From NCBI RefSeq assembly GCF_022919575.1, contig NZ_CP095071.1, forward strand, positions 186,001-250,000: a stretch of DNA of 64,000 nt, given 5' to 3'. The stretch comes from Gracilibacillus salinarum (GTDB lineage Bacteria > Bacillota > Bacilli > Bacillales > Amphibacillaceae). Under the pieces are notes generated by a model, which ran no database searches, had not been told where the DNA came from, and was given only the letters and a program-made list of their open reading frames with translations. Below are positions 1 through 8,066 of the stretch, in pieces. The position numbers and the translations under genes are program-made. Position 1 is the first letter of the stretch; every line of letters starts with the position of its first letter.

Positions 1-1
1 G

Positions 2-787
2 AAGTGTGTAGAAAAAGCCGGATTAAAAATTATGGATATTTGCTTGCAGCCTTTGGCAACTGGTGAAGTTGCATTATCACAAGACGAAAAAAGTCTAGGA
101 GTCGCCTTACTGGATATCGGCGGAGGAAGTACAACAGTATCTGTATTTGAAGACGATGGATTAGCGGCTACAAGTGTTATACCTCTTGGCGGATACAATA
201 TTACGAAGGATCTATCCATTGGGTTACGGACAACCTCAGAAGAAGCTGAAGATATTAAACTTGATCATGGTCATGCATTTTTCCAAGATGCGAATGATGA
301 AGAAATCTTTGATGTCAATATCATTGGCAGTAATCAAAGACAAACATTTAATCAAGTAGATTTAGCTGAAATTATTGAAGCTAGACTAGAAGAGATTCTG
401 GTTTACAGTGCTAGAGAAATTCAAAAAATGGGATATGATGAGATCCCAGGAGGTTTAGTACTTACTGGCGGATCAATGAGTATGCCTGGTACAGCTGAAT
501 TAGCGCAGGATATTTATCAAAGTAATGTAAGAATTGCGATACCTGATTATATTGGGGTTCGTGAGCCTCAATTCACTGCAGGAATTGGTATCTTGAAATT
601 TGCCTACAAGAATGCGAAAATACAAGGGAAACAGTTTTCAAATGCAGTAACAGAACAAGAAATGGAAGAAAAGCCTGTTCAAAAAGAAAAACCGAACCGG
701 GCGCAGGCAAAACCTCAGAAACAACGACAGCCAAAAGAGAAGAAAGAGCCTAAAATAGCAAACTTTTTCAAATATTTCTTTGATTAA
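2..787 (+). CDS. ftsA: Cell division protein FtsA, 3' part only
   Basis: Actin-like ATPase that tethers FtsZ to the membrane and helps recruit the divisome. The reading frame is already open at the window edge, so the N-terminal part lies upstream. Visible are the phosphate-binding segment LLDIGGGSTT near base 110, the adenosine-binding segment GLVLTGGSMSMPG near base 455, a charged Lys/Gln/Pro-rich linker, and a final NFFKYFF stretch, the usual amphipathic helix that binds the membrane. ftsZ follows after 66 bases, the standard ftsA-ftsZ pair. The methionine at base 32 is internal, not the start: homology to FtsA continues upstream of it. Confidence 0.96.
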   Translation, partial: KCVEKAGLKIMDICLQPLATGEVALSQDEKSLGVALLDIGGGSTTVSVFEDDGLAATSVIPLGGYNITKDLSIGLRTTSEEAEDIKLDHGHAFFQDANDEEIFDVNIIGSNQRQTFNQVDLAEIIEARLEEILVYSAREIQKMGYDEIPGGLVLTGGSMSMPGTAELAQDIYQSNVRIAIPDYIGVREPQFTAGIGILKFAYKNAKIQGKQFSNAVTEQEMEEKPVQKEKPNRAQAKPQKQRQPKEKKEPKIANFFKYFFD

Positions 788-853
788 GAAGGACTATCTT
801 TTCACACGTGGAAACATACAGACTATTAATCTTGCAAAATAGGAGGAAATGGC

Positions 854-2008
854 ATGTTAGACTTTGATACGAATATGGATCAGCTAGCTACGATAAAAGT
901 AATCGGTGTCGGCGGTGGCGGAAGCAACGCTGTAAACCGAATGATAGAACATGGTGTACAAGGTGTGGAATTTATAGCTGTAAACACCGACGCACAGGCA
1001 CTGAACTTGTCAAAAGCTGAAGTAAAAATGCAAATTGGAACGAAATTAACTAGAGGATTAGGCGCAGGCGCCAATCCAGAAGTAGGTAGAAAAGCAGCGG
1101 AAGAGAGCAAAGAACAGATTGAAGAAATTCTAAAAGGTTCAGATATGGTATTTGTTACTGCTGGTATGGGCGGAGGTACCGGAACTGGTGCTGCTCCAGT
1201 TATCGCTTCTGTTGCAAAAGAGCTGGGTGCCTTAACCGTTGGCGTTGTTACACGCCCGTTTACCTTCGAAGGTAGAAAGCGTGCTACGCAGGCAGTGTCA
1301 GGAATTGATGGATTAAAAAGCAGTGTAGATACATTGATCGTTATTCCGAATGATCGATTGTTAGAAATTATTGATAAAAACACACCGATGTTAGAAGCGT
1401 TCCGTGAAGCGGATAATGTCTTGCGTCAAGGTGTACAGGGTATCTCTGATTTAATTGCAACACCTGGTTTAATTAACGTCGACTTTGCCGATGTGAAGAC
1501 CATTATGGCTGATAAAGGTTCAGCATTAATGGGTATCGGTATCGCAACAGGTGAAAGCCGAGCCGCTGAAGCTGCGAAGAAGGCCATCTCTTCTCCATTG
1601 CTTGAAACATCAATTGATGGGGCGCATGGCGTTCTGATGAATATTACAGGTGGAGCTAATTTAAGCCTTTATGAAGTACAAGAGGCAGCGGATATCGTGA
1701 CATCTGCAGCAGACCAGGAAGTAAATGTTATTTTTGGTTCTGTGATTAATGAAGACTTAAAAGACGAAATTGTAGTAACGGTTATTGCAACTGGATTTGA
1801 TGAAACACAAATTAAAAATGCTCAAAACAAACCAAGATCCGGCTTACAGTCAGGTCCGCAAAAAAGAGAAAAGCAACAACCTAAACAACAACAACCAGAA
1901 AAACCACAACAAGAACCAGCACCAACGTCTTCTGCATCAAGACCAAAACAAGAAGAAGACACGTTGGATATCCCAACATTCCTAAGAAATCGTAACAGAA
2001 GAAGATAA
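854..2008 (+). CDS. ftsZ: Cell division GTPase FtsZ
   Basis: Tubulin homologue that polymerises into the cytokinetic ring at mid-cell. The 384 residues match the family length. The N-terminal [11 protein letters not shown] loop (about residues 18-28) and the tubulin signature GGGTGTG (106-112) form the GTP site. The T7 loop NVDFADV that completes catalysis is near residue 207. After a Gln/Pro/Lys-rich linker, the protein ends with the conserved tail DIPTFLRNR that binds FtsA, SepF and other partners. A good ribosome binding site (aggagg) precedes the ATG. An intrinsic terminator follows directly, so the ftsA-ftsZ unit ends here. Confidence 0.99.
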   Translation: MLDFDTNMDQLATIKVIGVGGGGSNAVNRMIEHGVQGVEFIAVNTDAQALNLSKAEVKMQIGTKLTRGLGAGANPEVGRKAAEESKEQIEEILKGSDMVFVTAGMGGGTGTGAAPVIASVAKELGALTVGVVTRPFTFEGRKRATQAVSGIDGLKSSVDTLIVIPNDRLLEIIDKNTPMLEAFREADNVLRQGVQGISDLIATPGLINVDFADVKTIMADKGSALMGIGIATGESRAAEAAKKAISSPLLETSIDGAHGVLMNITGGANLSLYEVQEAADIVTSAADQEVNVIFGSVINEDLKDEIVVTVIATGFDETQIKNAQNKPRSGLQSGPQKREKQQPKQQQPEKPQQEPAPTSSASRPKQEEDTLDIPTFLRNRNRRR

Positions 2009-2011
2009 TCT

Positions 2012-2041
2012 AAAAAACTGCCATCTATTGGCAGTTTTTTT
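2012..2041 (+). terminator. Intrinsic terminator after ftsZ
   Basis: An A-run, the stem ctgcc/ggcag and a run of at least seven T begin three bases after the ftsZ stop. The A-run pairs with the T-run and lengthens the stem. Confidence 0.9.
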
Positions 2042-2108
2042 AGCAGTCAAGAAAAGAAAAGTATAAAAGTGCAGTCACAGCAGTAATTTATGGAACATGA
2101 AATTGAGT

Positions 2109-2630
2109 TTCTATAATATGGATTATGTTAACTGCTTAGCAGTACGGTAATTTTGAAATGTTTAAACTGCTTGGGTACCGCTCCGTCCAATCACTTCGCG
2201 TCCTGCGGGGCACGGCTGTCCCGCGGGAGTCTACGTGGTTGGCCTACGCTAGGATGTTTGCTCTACAACTGATGTAGTAAGAAGGATATGAACCGCTATC
2301 TGCATAGAATAGCCACCATTTCGATGATTTATAATGCCAACACCACTACTTATAGCTATTTCGAGCGTTGTAGCACTCCCTTAAGCGTAGGAAATAGGCG
2401 GAGACTCCTCATGCCTCAGCGCGAGCTGAAGATCCACTTGGTCTGTTCCTGTGTCTTCTAGTTTCGCTTCGATGTAAACTTCCTCTACACAAGTTAGCAC
2501 AGTTGCTATTCAAGTAGTAGCCTAGCAGAATCCGTGCCCACAGCCTATTTCCGGAGCTTTGCTACGCACGAAATACATTTCAAAGTAGCCATATTGTTAA
2601 ACAGTTCCACTTGACATAGAATTATGTAAT
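2109..2630. repeat. Long copy A of the inverted-repeat family, core inverted
   Basis: The left end at 2109-2130 carries the family's terminal sequence ctataatatggattatgtta. The right end near 2609-2626 (acttgacata...) is degraded. The core matches the cores at 5.7-6.3 kb and 14.2-14.8 kb in reverse complement: shared words include ggcggagactcctcatgcc and ctatttccggagctttgc. A shared flank (2042-2108, beginning gtcaagaaaag...tataaaagtgcagtca) joins it to the ftsZ terminator. No transposase is present. Open frames across it are not conserved between copies. From 2631 to about 2812 I see nothing else I can support. Confidence 0.7.
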
Positions 2631-2812
2631 CTCTGCTGTTAACTTTGTTAAAAGTTTCCTCATATAGCATCGACATACTTTTTACGCGAACCTGTTCCGT
2701 ACATGAAGCCTTGTTTTCACAATGATGACAACTAACTGCCTTCCTGCTATTTCTCACTTTCAACAATATCAATCAAATTTTCTTAAAACTAGATGATTTT
2801 TGCATACAAACT

Positions 2813-2845
2813 GTGACAGACTTCTTTCCTTTCTTTCTTTATACT
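2813..2845 (+). promoter_or_regulatory. Possible spoIIG-type promoter with long spacer
   Basis: A -10 hexamer TATACT (2840-2845) has no -35 at normal distance, but GTGACA lies 21 bases upstream (2813-2818). The B. subtilis spoIIG operon is known for an over-long 22-base spacer activated by Spo0A, so this arrangement fits. I could not find a convincing Spo0A box (TGTCGAA), so the call is tentative. Confidence 0.35.
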
Positions 2846-2893
2846 TAGTAGACAAGAAATGCTTGTTAAGTTTGTTGGGAAAGGGAGGACATG

Positions 2894-3784
2894 GTGACAG
2901 TTTATATCGAAGTCATTTGGCTTATCAATATTATGATTGACTGGATGATCCTTTTGCTTACCCAGTCCATTACCAGACACATGACCAAATGGTATCGTCT
3001 TTTATTAGCGAGCTTATTTGGATCCATTATTGTACCGTTATCTTTCATCGCACCAACATTCCCGATAGACGCCTGGTATTTCAAAGTCATGCATTCTATG
3101 CTAATGGTTTGTGTAGCGTTTGGATTTCGAAATGTCGCTGTCTATTTAAAGTTATTATGTACCTTTTATTTTATGACTTTTTCGATAGGCGGTGGCTTAT
3201 TTGCCATTCATTTTTTATTTTATCAAGAAGGAAATCTGACTAGTCAAGGAGTGGAGGCAGGTCAAATACATGCGTTATTTGTATTAATTGGTTTTCCTAT
3301 TGTGTTGTTTTTTACAAAGCTCCGAATGGACAAGCACAAAATGCAACAGTTTGAACAGGAGTTTTATTATACTGTCTCAATTGACTGGAAACAAAAAATT
3401 GTAGAAACGACCGGTTATTTGGACAGTGGAAACCATTTAGTTGATCCCTTTACCCAAACACCAGTGATCATTGTGGATGAGACAATCTTACGACATTGGT
3501 ATACAGAGGCGCAAATTGCACAGCTTCGGACTTCCTATCAACAATTGCTAGGAGGTGAAAGTAATGAATTTCAAAATGAAGGATTTAGACTATTACCATT
3601 TCAAGGTGTCAGTGGAAGCCAGGATTTTATGCTGGCCTTTAAACCAGACCTTTTGAACATACATATGAAGGATCTTCAACTGACTAGTAAAAAGGTGCTA
3701 ATAGGAATACAATTTGGCAATTTGGTATCAGATGACAGTTATCATTGTTTATTACACCCTAAATTATTTCAACAGACAGGGTGA
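2894..3784 (+). CDS. spoIIGA: Sporulation sigma-E processing peptidase SpoIIGA
   Basis: Membrane-embedded aspartic protease that removes the propeptide of pro-sigma-E in the mother cell after a signal from the forespore. The N-terminal half is strongly hydrophobic with several membrane segments. The C-terminal half carries the catalytic motif LDSGNHLVDP near residue 177. I chose the GTG at 2894 rather than the ATG at 2891. It places the GGAGG ribosome site five bases upstream instead of two, and the resulting start MTVYIEVIWL lines up with the known start of B. subtilis SpoIIGA. sigE follows 26 bases later, the usual operon. Confidence 0.93.
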   Translation: MTVYIEVIWLINIMIDWMILLLTQSITRHMTKWYRLLLASLFGSIIVPLSFIAPTFPIDAWYFKVMHSMLMVCVAFGFRNVAVYLKLLCTFYFMTFSIGGGLFAIHFLFYQEGNLTSQGVEAGQIHALFVLIGFPIVLFFTKLRMDKHKMQQFEQEFYYTVSIDWKQKIVETTGYLDSGNHLVDPFTQTPVIIVDETILRHWYTEAQIAQLRTSYQQLLGGESNEFQNEGFRLLPFQGVSGSQDFMLAFKPDLLNIHMKDLQLTSKKVLIGIQFGNLVSDDSYHCLLHPKLFQQTG

Positions 3785-3810
3785 CATTATATCGATAAGG
3801 AGTGGAAGGA

Positions 3811-4533
3811 ATGCAAATCGTACAACAAAAATATAAAATGATTTTTTACAAAATTTTAAAGAAGCTAGGGTTTAAAGTTGACGAAATTTATTATATCGGG
3901 GGAAGCGAAGCATTACCGCCACCATTGTCGAAAGAAGAAGAATTTGAGTTAATTAATCGGCTTCCGGTAGGTGACAAAGCTGCCCGAGCAATGCTGATTG
4001 AACGAAACTTACGTCTTGTTGTTTATATTGCCAGAAAGTTTGAAAATACCGGTATCAATATTGAGGATCTCATCAGTATTGGAACAATCGGTTTAATAAA
4101 AGCAATCAATACATTTAATCCTGAGAAAAAGATCAAGCTGGCAACATACGCATCAAGATGTATTGAAAATGAGATTCTGATGTACCTCAGAAAAAATAAT
4201 AAAATAAAAACAGAGGTTTCTTTTGATGAACCTTTGAACGTTGACTGGGACGGCAATGAATTGCTGTTATCAGACGTACTTGGTACGGATGAAGATGTGA
4301 CATTTAAAGACTTAGAACAGAGTATAGATAAATCTTTATTGCGAAAAGCATTAGATCAATTAAATGGTCGTGAACGGCAAATTATGGAATTGCGTTTCGG
4401 GCTAGTGGACAAAGAAGAAGAAATGACGCAGAAAGATGTAGCGGATATGCTTGGAATCTCACAGTCCTACATTTCCAGATTAGAGAAAAAAATCATCAAA
4501 AGATTGCAAAAAGAGTTTAATAAAATGGTCTGA
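3811..4533 (+). CDS. sigE: RNA polymerase sigma-E factor (pro-form)
   Basis: Mother-cell sigma factor of early sporulation, made as an inactive precursor and cleaved by SpoIIGA. Region 2 ([20 protein letters not shown]... through the [15 protein letters not shown] segment) and the C-terminal region 4 helix-turn-helix ([20 protein letters not shown]) are intact. The 240 residues include an N-terminal prosequence of about the B. subtilis length. The ATG at 3811 is preferred over the GTG at 3802. The GTG lies inside the aaggag ribosome site, and the ATG gives a precursor collinear with B. subtilis SigE. Confidence 0.97.
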   Translation: MQIVQQKYKMIFYKILKKLGFKVDEIYYIGGSEALPPPLSKEEEFELINRLPVGDKAARAMLIERNLRLVVYIARKFENTGINIEDLISIGTIGLIKAINTFNPEKKIKLATYASRCIENEILMYLRKNNKIKTEVSFDEPLNVDWDGNELLLSDVLGTDEDVTFKDLEQSIDKSLLRKALDQLNGRERQIMELRFGLVDKEEEMTQKDVADMLGISQSYISRLEKKIIKRLQKEFNKMV

Positions 4534-4562
4534 AATTCTCTTCATGGTAAATGATGGATGAT

Positions 4563-4591
4563 GCATAAAAACCTCCTGATTGGTGATACTG
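4563..4591 (+). promoter_or_regulatory. Possible sigma-F/sigma-G promoter of sigG
   Basis: GCATA (4563-4567), a 17-base spacer and GATACTG (4585-4591) resemble the forespore consensus GNATR and CATNNTA. It lies about 40 bases before the sigG start, where a forespore-specific promoter is expected from B. subtilis. This is based on pattern match only. Confidence 0.4.
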
Positions 4592-4627
4592 ATTTTTGAG
4601 AAGGATCTCCAATTGGGAGGGTACGAT

Positions 4628-5407
4628 ATGACAAGACACAAAGTAGAAATATGTGGGGTAGACACAGCTACATTACCAGTTCTAAAGAACGAAGAAATGA
4701 GAATTTTATTTAAAGCCATGCAAAATGGAGATCAATCAGCACGTGAAAAATTGGTCAATGGCAATCTAAGATTAGTACTTAGTGTTATTCAGCGCTTTCA
4801 TAATCGTGGAGAGTACGGTGATGATCTGTTTCAAGTAGGATGTATCGGCTTATTAAAATCCATTGATAACTTTGATTTAAGTCAAAATGTGAAATTTTCC
4901 ACCTACGCTGTTCCAATGATTATAGGTGAAATTAGACGATATCTCCGTGACAATAACCCGATCAGGGTTTCCAGGTCATTGCGCGATATCGCTTATAAAG
5001 CACTTCATGCTAGAGAAAAGCTTTTGAATAAGACATCAAAGGATCCTTCTCCTCTGGAAATTGCAAATGAATTAGATGTGCCAGTGACAGACGTTATATT
5101 TGCATTGGATGCTATTCAAGACCCTGTTTCATTATTTGAACCGATTTTCAATGATGGAGGAGATCCTATTTATGTAATGGATCAGGTTGGTGATGATTCC
5201 ATTAAAGATAACGATTGGATTAATAACTTATCTATCAAAGAAGGAATGCATCGACTGAACAAACGTGAGAAAATGATCTTAAATAAACGTTTCTTCCAAG
5301 GAAAAACACAGATGGAAGTCGCAGAAGAGATTGGTATTTCACAAGCACAAGTCTCACGTTTGGAAAAAGCCGCAATTAAAGAAATGAACAAAGAAATGTT
5401 TGAGTAA
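4628..5407 (+). CDS. sigG: RNA polymerase sigma-G factor
   Basis: Late forespore-specific sigma factor. The sequence around region 2 (LVNGNLRLVLSVIQRF, DDLFQVGCIGLLKSIDNF, KFSTYAVPMIIGEIRRYLRD) and region 4 (TQMEVAEEIGISQAQVSRLE) is typical of SigG. The ATG at 4628 is chosen. It follows gggagg by seven bases, and the resulting start MTRHKVEICGVDT matches B. subtilis SigG, giving 259 residues. The longer frame from 4580 adds 16 unrelated residues. It is separated from sigE by 94 bases and is probably also transcribed on its own. Confidence 0.97.
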   Translation: MTRHKVEICGVDTATLPVLKNEEMRILFKAMQNGDQSAREKLVNGNLRLVLSVIQRFHNRGEYGDDLFQVGCIGLLKSIDNFDLSQNVKFSTYAVPMIIGEIRRYLRDNNPIRVSRSLRDIAYKALHAREKLLNKTSKDPSPLEIANELDVPVTDVIFALDAIQDPVSLFEPIFNDGGDPIYVMDQVGDDSIKDNDWINNLSIKEGMHRLNKREKMILNKRFFQGKTQMEVAEEIGISQAQVSRLEKAAIKEMNKEMFE

Positions 5408-5440
5408 GTAGTGAAAGTCTAGAGGACAAGGTATAGTGAC

Positions 5441-5496
5441 AAAAAAGCCGAATTTAACACGATGGCAGTAAAATCATCATGTTAAATTCGGCTTTT
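5441..5496 (+). terminator. Terminator after sigG
   Basis: A long hairpin pairs aaaagccgaatttaaca with gttaaattcggctttt around a loop of about 20 bases. The T-run is only four bases long, but the arms are AT-ended on both sides, so it could work in either direction. Confidence 0.75.
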
Positions 5497-5507
5497 CAAT
5501 TTGGTAG

Positions 5508-5640
5508 TTACGACCGAGTGGGCTTTCCTGTTTTTTTACGGTAGGAAAGCGAAAATGTTAGCAATGAAGAGGCAGTGAAAATATATGTACCAATAAAAGC
5601 TTCGATACTCGCTAATAGACCAGGCGAGTAACAAGTTTTT
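5508..5640 (-). pseudogene. Possible C-terminal remnant of a membrane (ion-channel-like) protein
   Basis: On the minus strand the frame reads LLASIEAFIGTYIFTASSLL and ends SYRKKTGKPTRS before a stop at 5508. The pattern of a pore-following membrane helix then a short basic tail resembles the C-terminus of small two-helix potassium channels. Only about 40 residues remain. The frame then runs into the repeat flank that begins near 5646, so this would be a gene truncated by the repeat. The resemblance is weak and from memory. Confidence 0.25.
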
Positions 5641-5699
5641 CTAATGGTCAAGAAAGCATAAAAGTGCAGTCTAGTAATCATACTGAACATGAAGTTCAG

Positions 5700-6270
5700 T
5701 TCCTATAATATGGATTATGTTAAGGCTGGATGGCAAAACGGTCATTTTGAAATATTTTATCTGCGTTGCAAAGCTCCGGAAATAGGCTCCGCGTCCCAGC
5801 TAGGCTACTACTTGAACAGCATCTGTGCTGCCTTGTGCCGAGGAAGCTTGCTTAGAAGCAATTTTTGCAGACACAGGCACAAGTGAAGTGGATCATCAGC
5901 TCGCGCTGAGGCATGAGGAGTCTCCGCCTATTTCTTGCGCTAGAAGAAAGTGCTACAACGTATGGAACATCTAAAAGCAGTGGTTCTAAGGATTTTTCAA
6001 TAGCTATTATATATGCATACGATCAATATGTTAGATCTTACAAAATTTGTAAAGTCCCAATTTTAGCGTAGGCCAACCACGGAGACTCCCGCGGGATTAT
6101 GCAGGCGCTGAAGCTAACTTTGTGAAGCGCTCTTCTTCACAAAGTTAGCTTCAGCCGTGCCCCGCAGGACGCGGAGTGGTTGGCCGAAGCGGTATTCCAG
6201 CACATTAAATATCTCAATATGGTGGATGCTTGGCAGCGATGGCTACTTGACATAATCCATATTATAGGAA
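5700..6270. mobile_element. Long copy B: MITE-like element with perfect terminal inverted repeats
   Basis: The two ends (5700-5720 and 6250-6270) are perfect 21-base inverted repeats containing CCTATAATATGGATTATGT. The core has no transposase. It contains complementary sub-terminal words (ggctccgcgtcc near the left, ggacgcggag near the right) and a perfect 21-bp hairpin at 6107-6155. AGT borders both sides if the ends are read as TCC...GGA, a possible 3-base target duplication. The left flank (5646-5699, gtcaagaaagcataaaagtgcagt...) is shared with copies A and F. Shortened relatives lie at 28.6 kb and 29.8 kb. Confidence 0.75.
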
Positions 6271-6296
6271 GTATTATATTAATTAATTCAATTAGG

Positions 6297-6321
6297 ACCG
6301 GGCGGTTTATGCCCGGTTTTT
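6297..6321 (+). terminator. Intrinsic terminator-like hairpin
   Basis: accgggc and gcccggt flank a short loop (ggtttat region) followed by five T. It is not next to a plus-strand gene; it lies between copy B of the inverted-repeat family and a second repeat. It may once have ended sigG transcripts. Confidence 0.6.
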
Positions 6322-6324
6322 CTT

Positions 6325-6529
6325 ATAAGTCAAGAAAGTATAAATTTTGGGCTATATGATGTTCGCTGACAGAAACGGCCACGTCCGGCTCCAGCGCCCA
6401 GAGACTAGGCGACTTCGCGAAATCGCCCTACGATAAGTCAACATCGATTCGCAAGCTCACCGTGATTCCTTTATCTCAGTTGATGCCGTCCAGTCGCTAC
6501 GTTCCTAAACGGGCGCTTGCGCTTTTCTT
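6325..6529. repeat. Second repeat family, copy 1
   Basis: About 205 bases nearly identical to 17188-17390. It begins ataagtcaagaaagtataaa, runs through ctccagcgcccagagactag and a ggcgacttcgcgaaatcgcc palindrome, and ends gggcgcttgcgcttttc. No coding potential is seen. Both copies start within a few bases of a terminator T-run. Confidence 0.75.
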
Positions 6530-6580
6530 ATACGATAAATAATTAATGTAACAACAGGCAGAACACTAGCCAAGTTTATT

Positions 6581-6751
6581 TTATGACTTCGCTCGCTTAT
6601 CCGCTTGTTTACTACGCATTTGTGCTTCTAAGTCTTCTGCATCTGCTAATTCTGAGGAGAATTCTACATCAATACCATCTGTTTTTTCCTGCTTAGGTGT
6701 TTGGGCCAAACGATTTTTACCCGCTTTCTTCTTATGTTCATCTCTACCCAC
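6581..6751 (-). CDS. Small YfhD-family protein
   Basis: A 56-residue, highly charged, soluble protein read from the minus strand. The start MGRDEHKKK and the motif DVEFSSELADAEDLEAQ..ADKRAK are what I recall of the YfhD family of small Bacillaceae proteins, whose function is unknown to me (some are sporulation-associated). I chose the GTG at 6751 because it leaves eight bases behind an aaagga site. An in-frame ATG at 6760 overlaps that site and would add MIK. It stands alone and divergent from ylmC, between repeats. Confidence 0.72.
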   Translation of the reverse strand: MGRDEHKKKAGKNRLAQTPKQEKTDGIDVEFSSELADAEDLEAQMRSKQADKRAKS

Positions 6752-6885
6752 TTTTATCATCCTTTCGTTTACGAATACTATATTAGGTTGCGCATTTCAA
6801 CAGAGAAGATAACCTATTTTTATTGCCATAAACACCATATTTTTTGTAAGTAGACATATATTGATATAAAGGAGGTAATGTATTT

Positions 6886-7179
6886 ATGATCACATTATCG
6901 TCACTGCAGTTAAAAGATATTGTCTATATTGAAGATGGTACAAAGCTTGGCAATTTAACTGATATTGAAATTAATATCGATTTAGGGCGAATTTCAAACT
7001 TGGTTGTCGCCACTAAAACAAAGATGTTTGGCGTATTTGGAGAGTCACGAGAAGTAATTATCCCCTGGGAGCATGTAATGAAAATTGGCCATGATGTCAT
7101 CCTGGTAAAAAAGAATGGCAGTTTTTCTACGATACCGGCTCTGCCAAAAGAAGACGATTCTTCCGCATATTCGCAATAA
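6886..7179 (+). CDS. ylmC: YlmC/YmxH-family PRC-barrel sporulation protein
   Basis: A 97-residue protein with a single PRC-barrel-like beta fold: LKDIVYIEDGTKLGNLTDIEI followed by GRISNLVV and a REVIIPWEHVMKIGHDVILV strand pair. This pattern is typical of YlmC/YmxH, associated with sporulating Bacilli and usually encoded just downstream of sigG. Molecular role is unknown. It starts at an ATG 10 bases after aaaggagg. In B. subtilis ylmA lies between sigG and this gene; here repeats and a YfhD gene occupy the interval instead. Confidence 0.85.
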   Translation: MITLSSLQLKDIVYIEDGTKLGNLTDIEINIDLGRISNLVVATKTKMFGVFGESREVIIPWEHVMKIGHDVILVKKNGSFSTIPALPKEDDSSAYSQ

Positions 7180-7241
7180 ACGACATTGTCGCTGTTATGA
7201 TCGCACAATATGTGATAAAATGAGGTAAAATAGGGAGGGGT

Positions 7242-8045
7242 ATGATGACAGAACCCTTTGTACGACATGAACAGGAATCAATAGTTTGGATAGAACCATG
7301 GATGAATGGTGATAGAAAGATCATAGCAGGTTTTACGACAAAAGAAGGAGGGGTCAGTTTACCCCCTTATGATAGCAACAACCTAGGATTTCATGTTGAA
7401 GACAATCCTATGCACGTTTTGAACAATCGACAGTTACTTGCAGAGGCTATTTCTGCACCATTAGATCGTTGGGTATTGGCGGAACAAGTGCATGGAAGCA
7501 AGGTGCACATAGCAGAACAAAATGACAATGGCAAGGGAAGTCACTCTATGGATACGGCTATACCAGATGCAGATGGCCTGGTTACGATGGAGAAAGATTT
7601 GATCTGTGCTGCTCTATTTGCTGACTGCGTGCCGTTATTTTTTGCAGACAGGAAAAAAGGGATTATAGCGATTTCGCATGCGGGCTGGAAAGGTACCGTA
7701 AATAAAATCGCGCAGCAAACGATTAAATCAATGACAAAACTGTCTGCTGATCCAGCTGATATAGAAGTAGTAATAGGTCCAAGCATCTGTTCGTCCTGCT
7801 ATGAAGTGAATGATCAGGTCATTCAGCATATTGCACCTGACTATCAGGAATGTTATGAGGGTGCAGATGGTCAATACCAGTTGGATTTAAAACAATTGAA
7901 CCAGCAGATCCTGATCGAAGCAGGCGTATTACCAGCTCATATACACACAACATCGTATTGCACGTCACATGATAACTTGTTTTTTTCTCATCGACGTGAC
8001 AAGCATCCGACAGGCCGTATGATCGGATTCATTGGTTTGGCCTAA
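7242..8045 (+). CDS. ylmD: YlmD: laccase-domain (DUF152/YfiH) purine nucleoside phosphorylase-like enzyme
   Basis: 267 residues of the YfiH/DUF152 family, variously described as polyphenol oxidase or as adenosine/inosine phosphorylase and deaminase. Family metal-site residues are present: LAEQVHG, the FADCVPLFF cysteine motif, ISHAGWKGT, and the C-terminal YCTSHDNLFFSHRRD. The first of two adjacent ATGs (7242, 7245) is reported; the second is better spaced from gggagggg. It opens the ylmD-ylmE-sepF-ylmG-ylmH cluster near divIVA. The in vivo substrate in this context is not established. Confidence 0.9.
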   Translation: MMTEPFVRHEQESIVWIEPWMNGDRKIIAGFTTKEGGVSLPPYDSNNLGFHVEDNPMHVLNNRQLLAEAISAPLDRWVLAEQVHGSKVHIAEQNDNGKGSHSMDTAIPDADGLVTMEKDLICAALFADCVPLFFADRKKGIIAISHAGWKGTVNKIAQQTIKSMTKLSADPADIEVVIGPSICSSCYEVNDQVIQHIAPDYQECYEGADGQYQLDLKQLNQQILIEAGVLPAHIHTTSYCTSHDNLFFSHRRDKHPTGRMIGFIGLA

Positions 8046-8066
8046 AAGTGAGGAAGGAGTATGAAC

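Noticed and set aside
880..1383. 167-residue open frame on the minus strand
   Set aside because: It lies wholly opposite ftsZ, is low-complexity in Pro/Ser/Ala, and is a codon-bias shadow.
2545..2772. Minus-strand frame with a CHHC...C pattern, faintly like a transposase zinc-binding tail
   Set aside because: It straddles the end of a repeat copy, has no convincing ribosome site and is too short to name.
5689..5886. 65-residue frame reading from the terminal repeat into the core
   Set aside because: It lies in repeat DNA and the frame is not conserved in the other copies.
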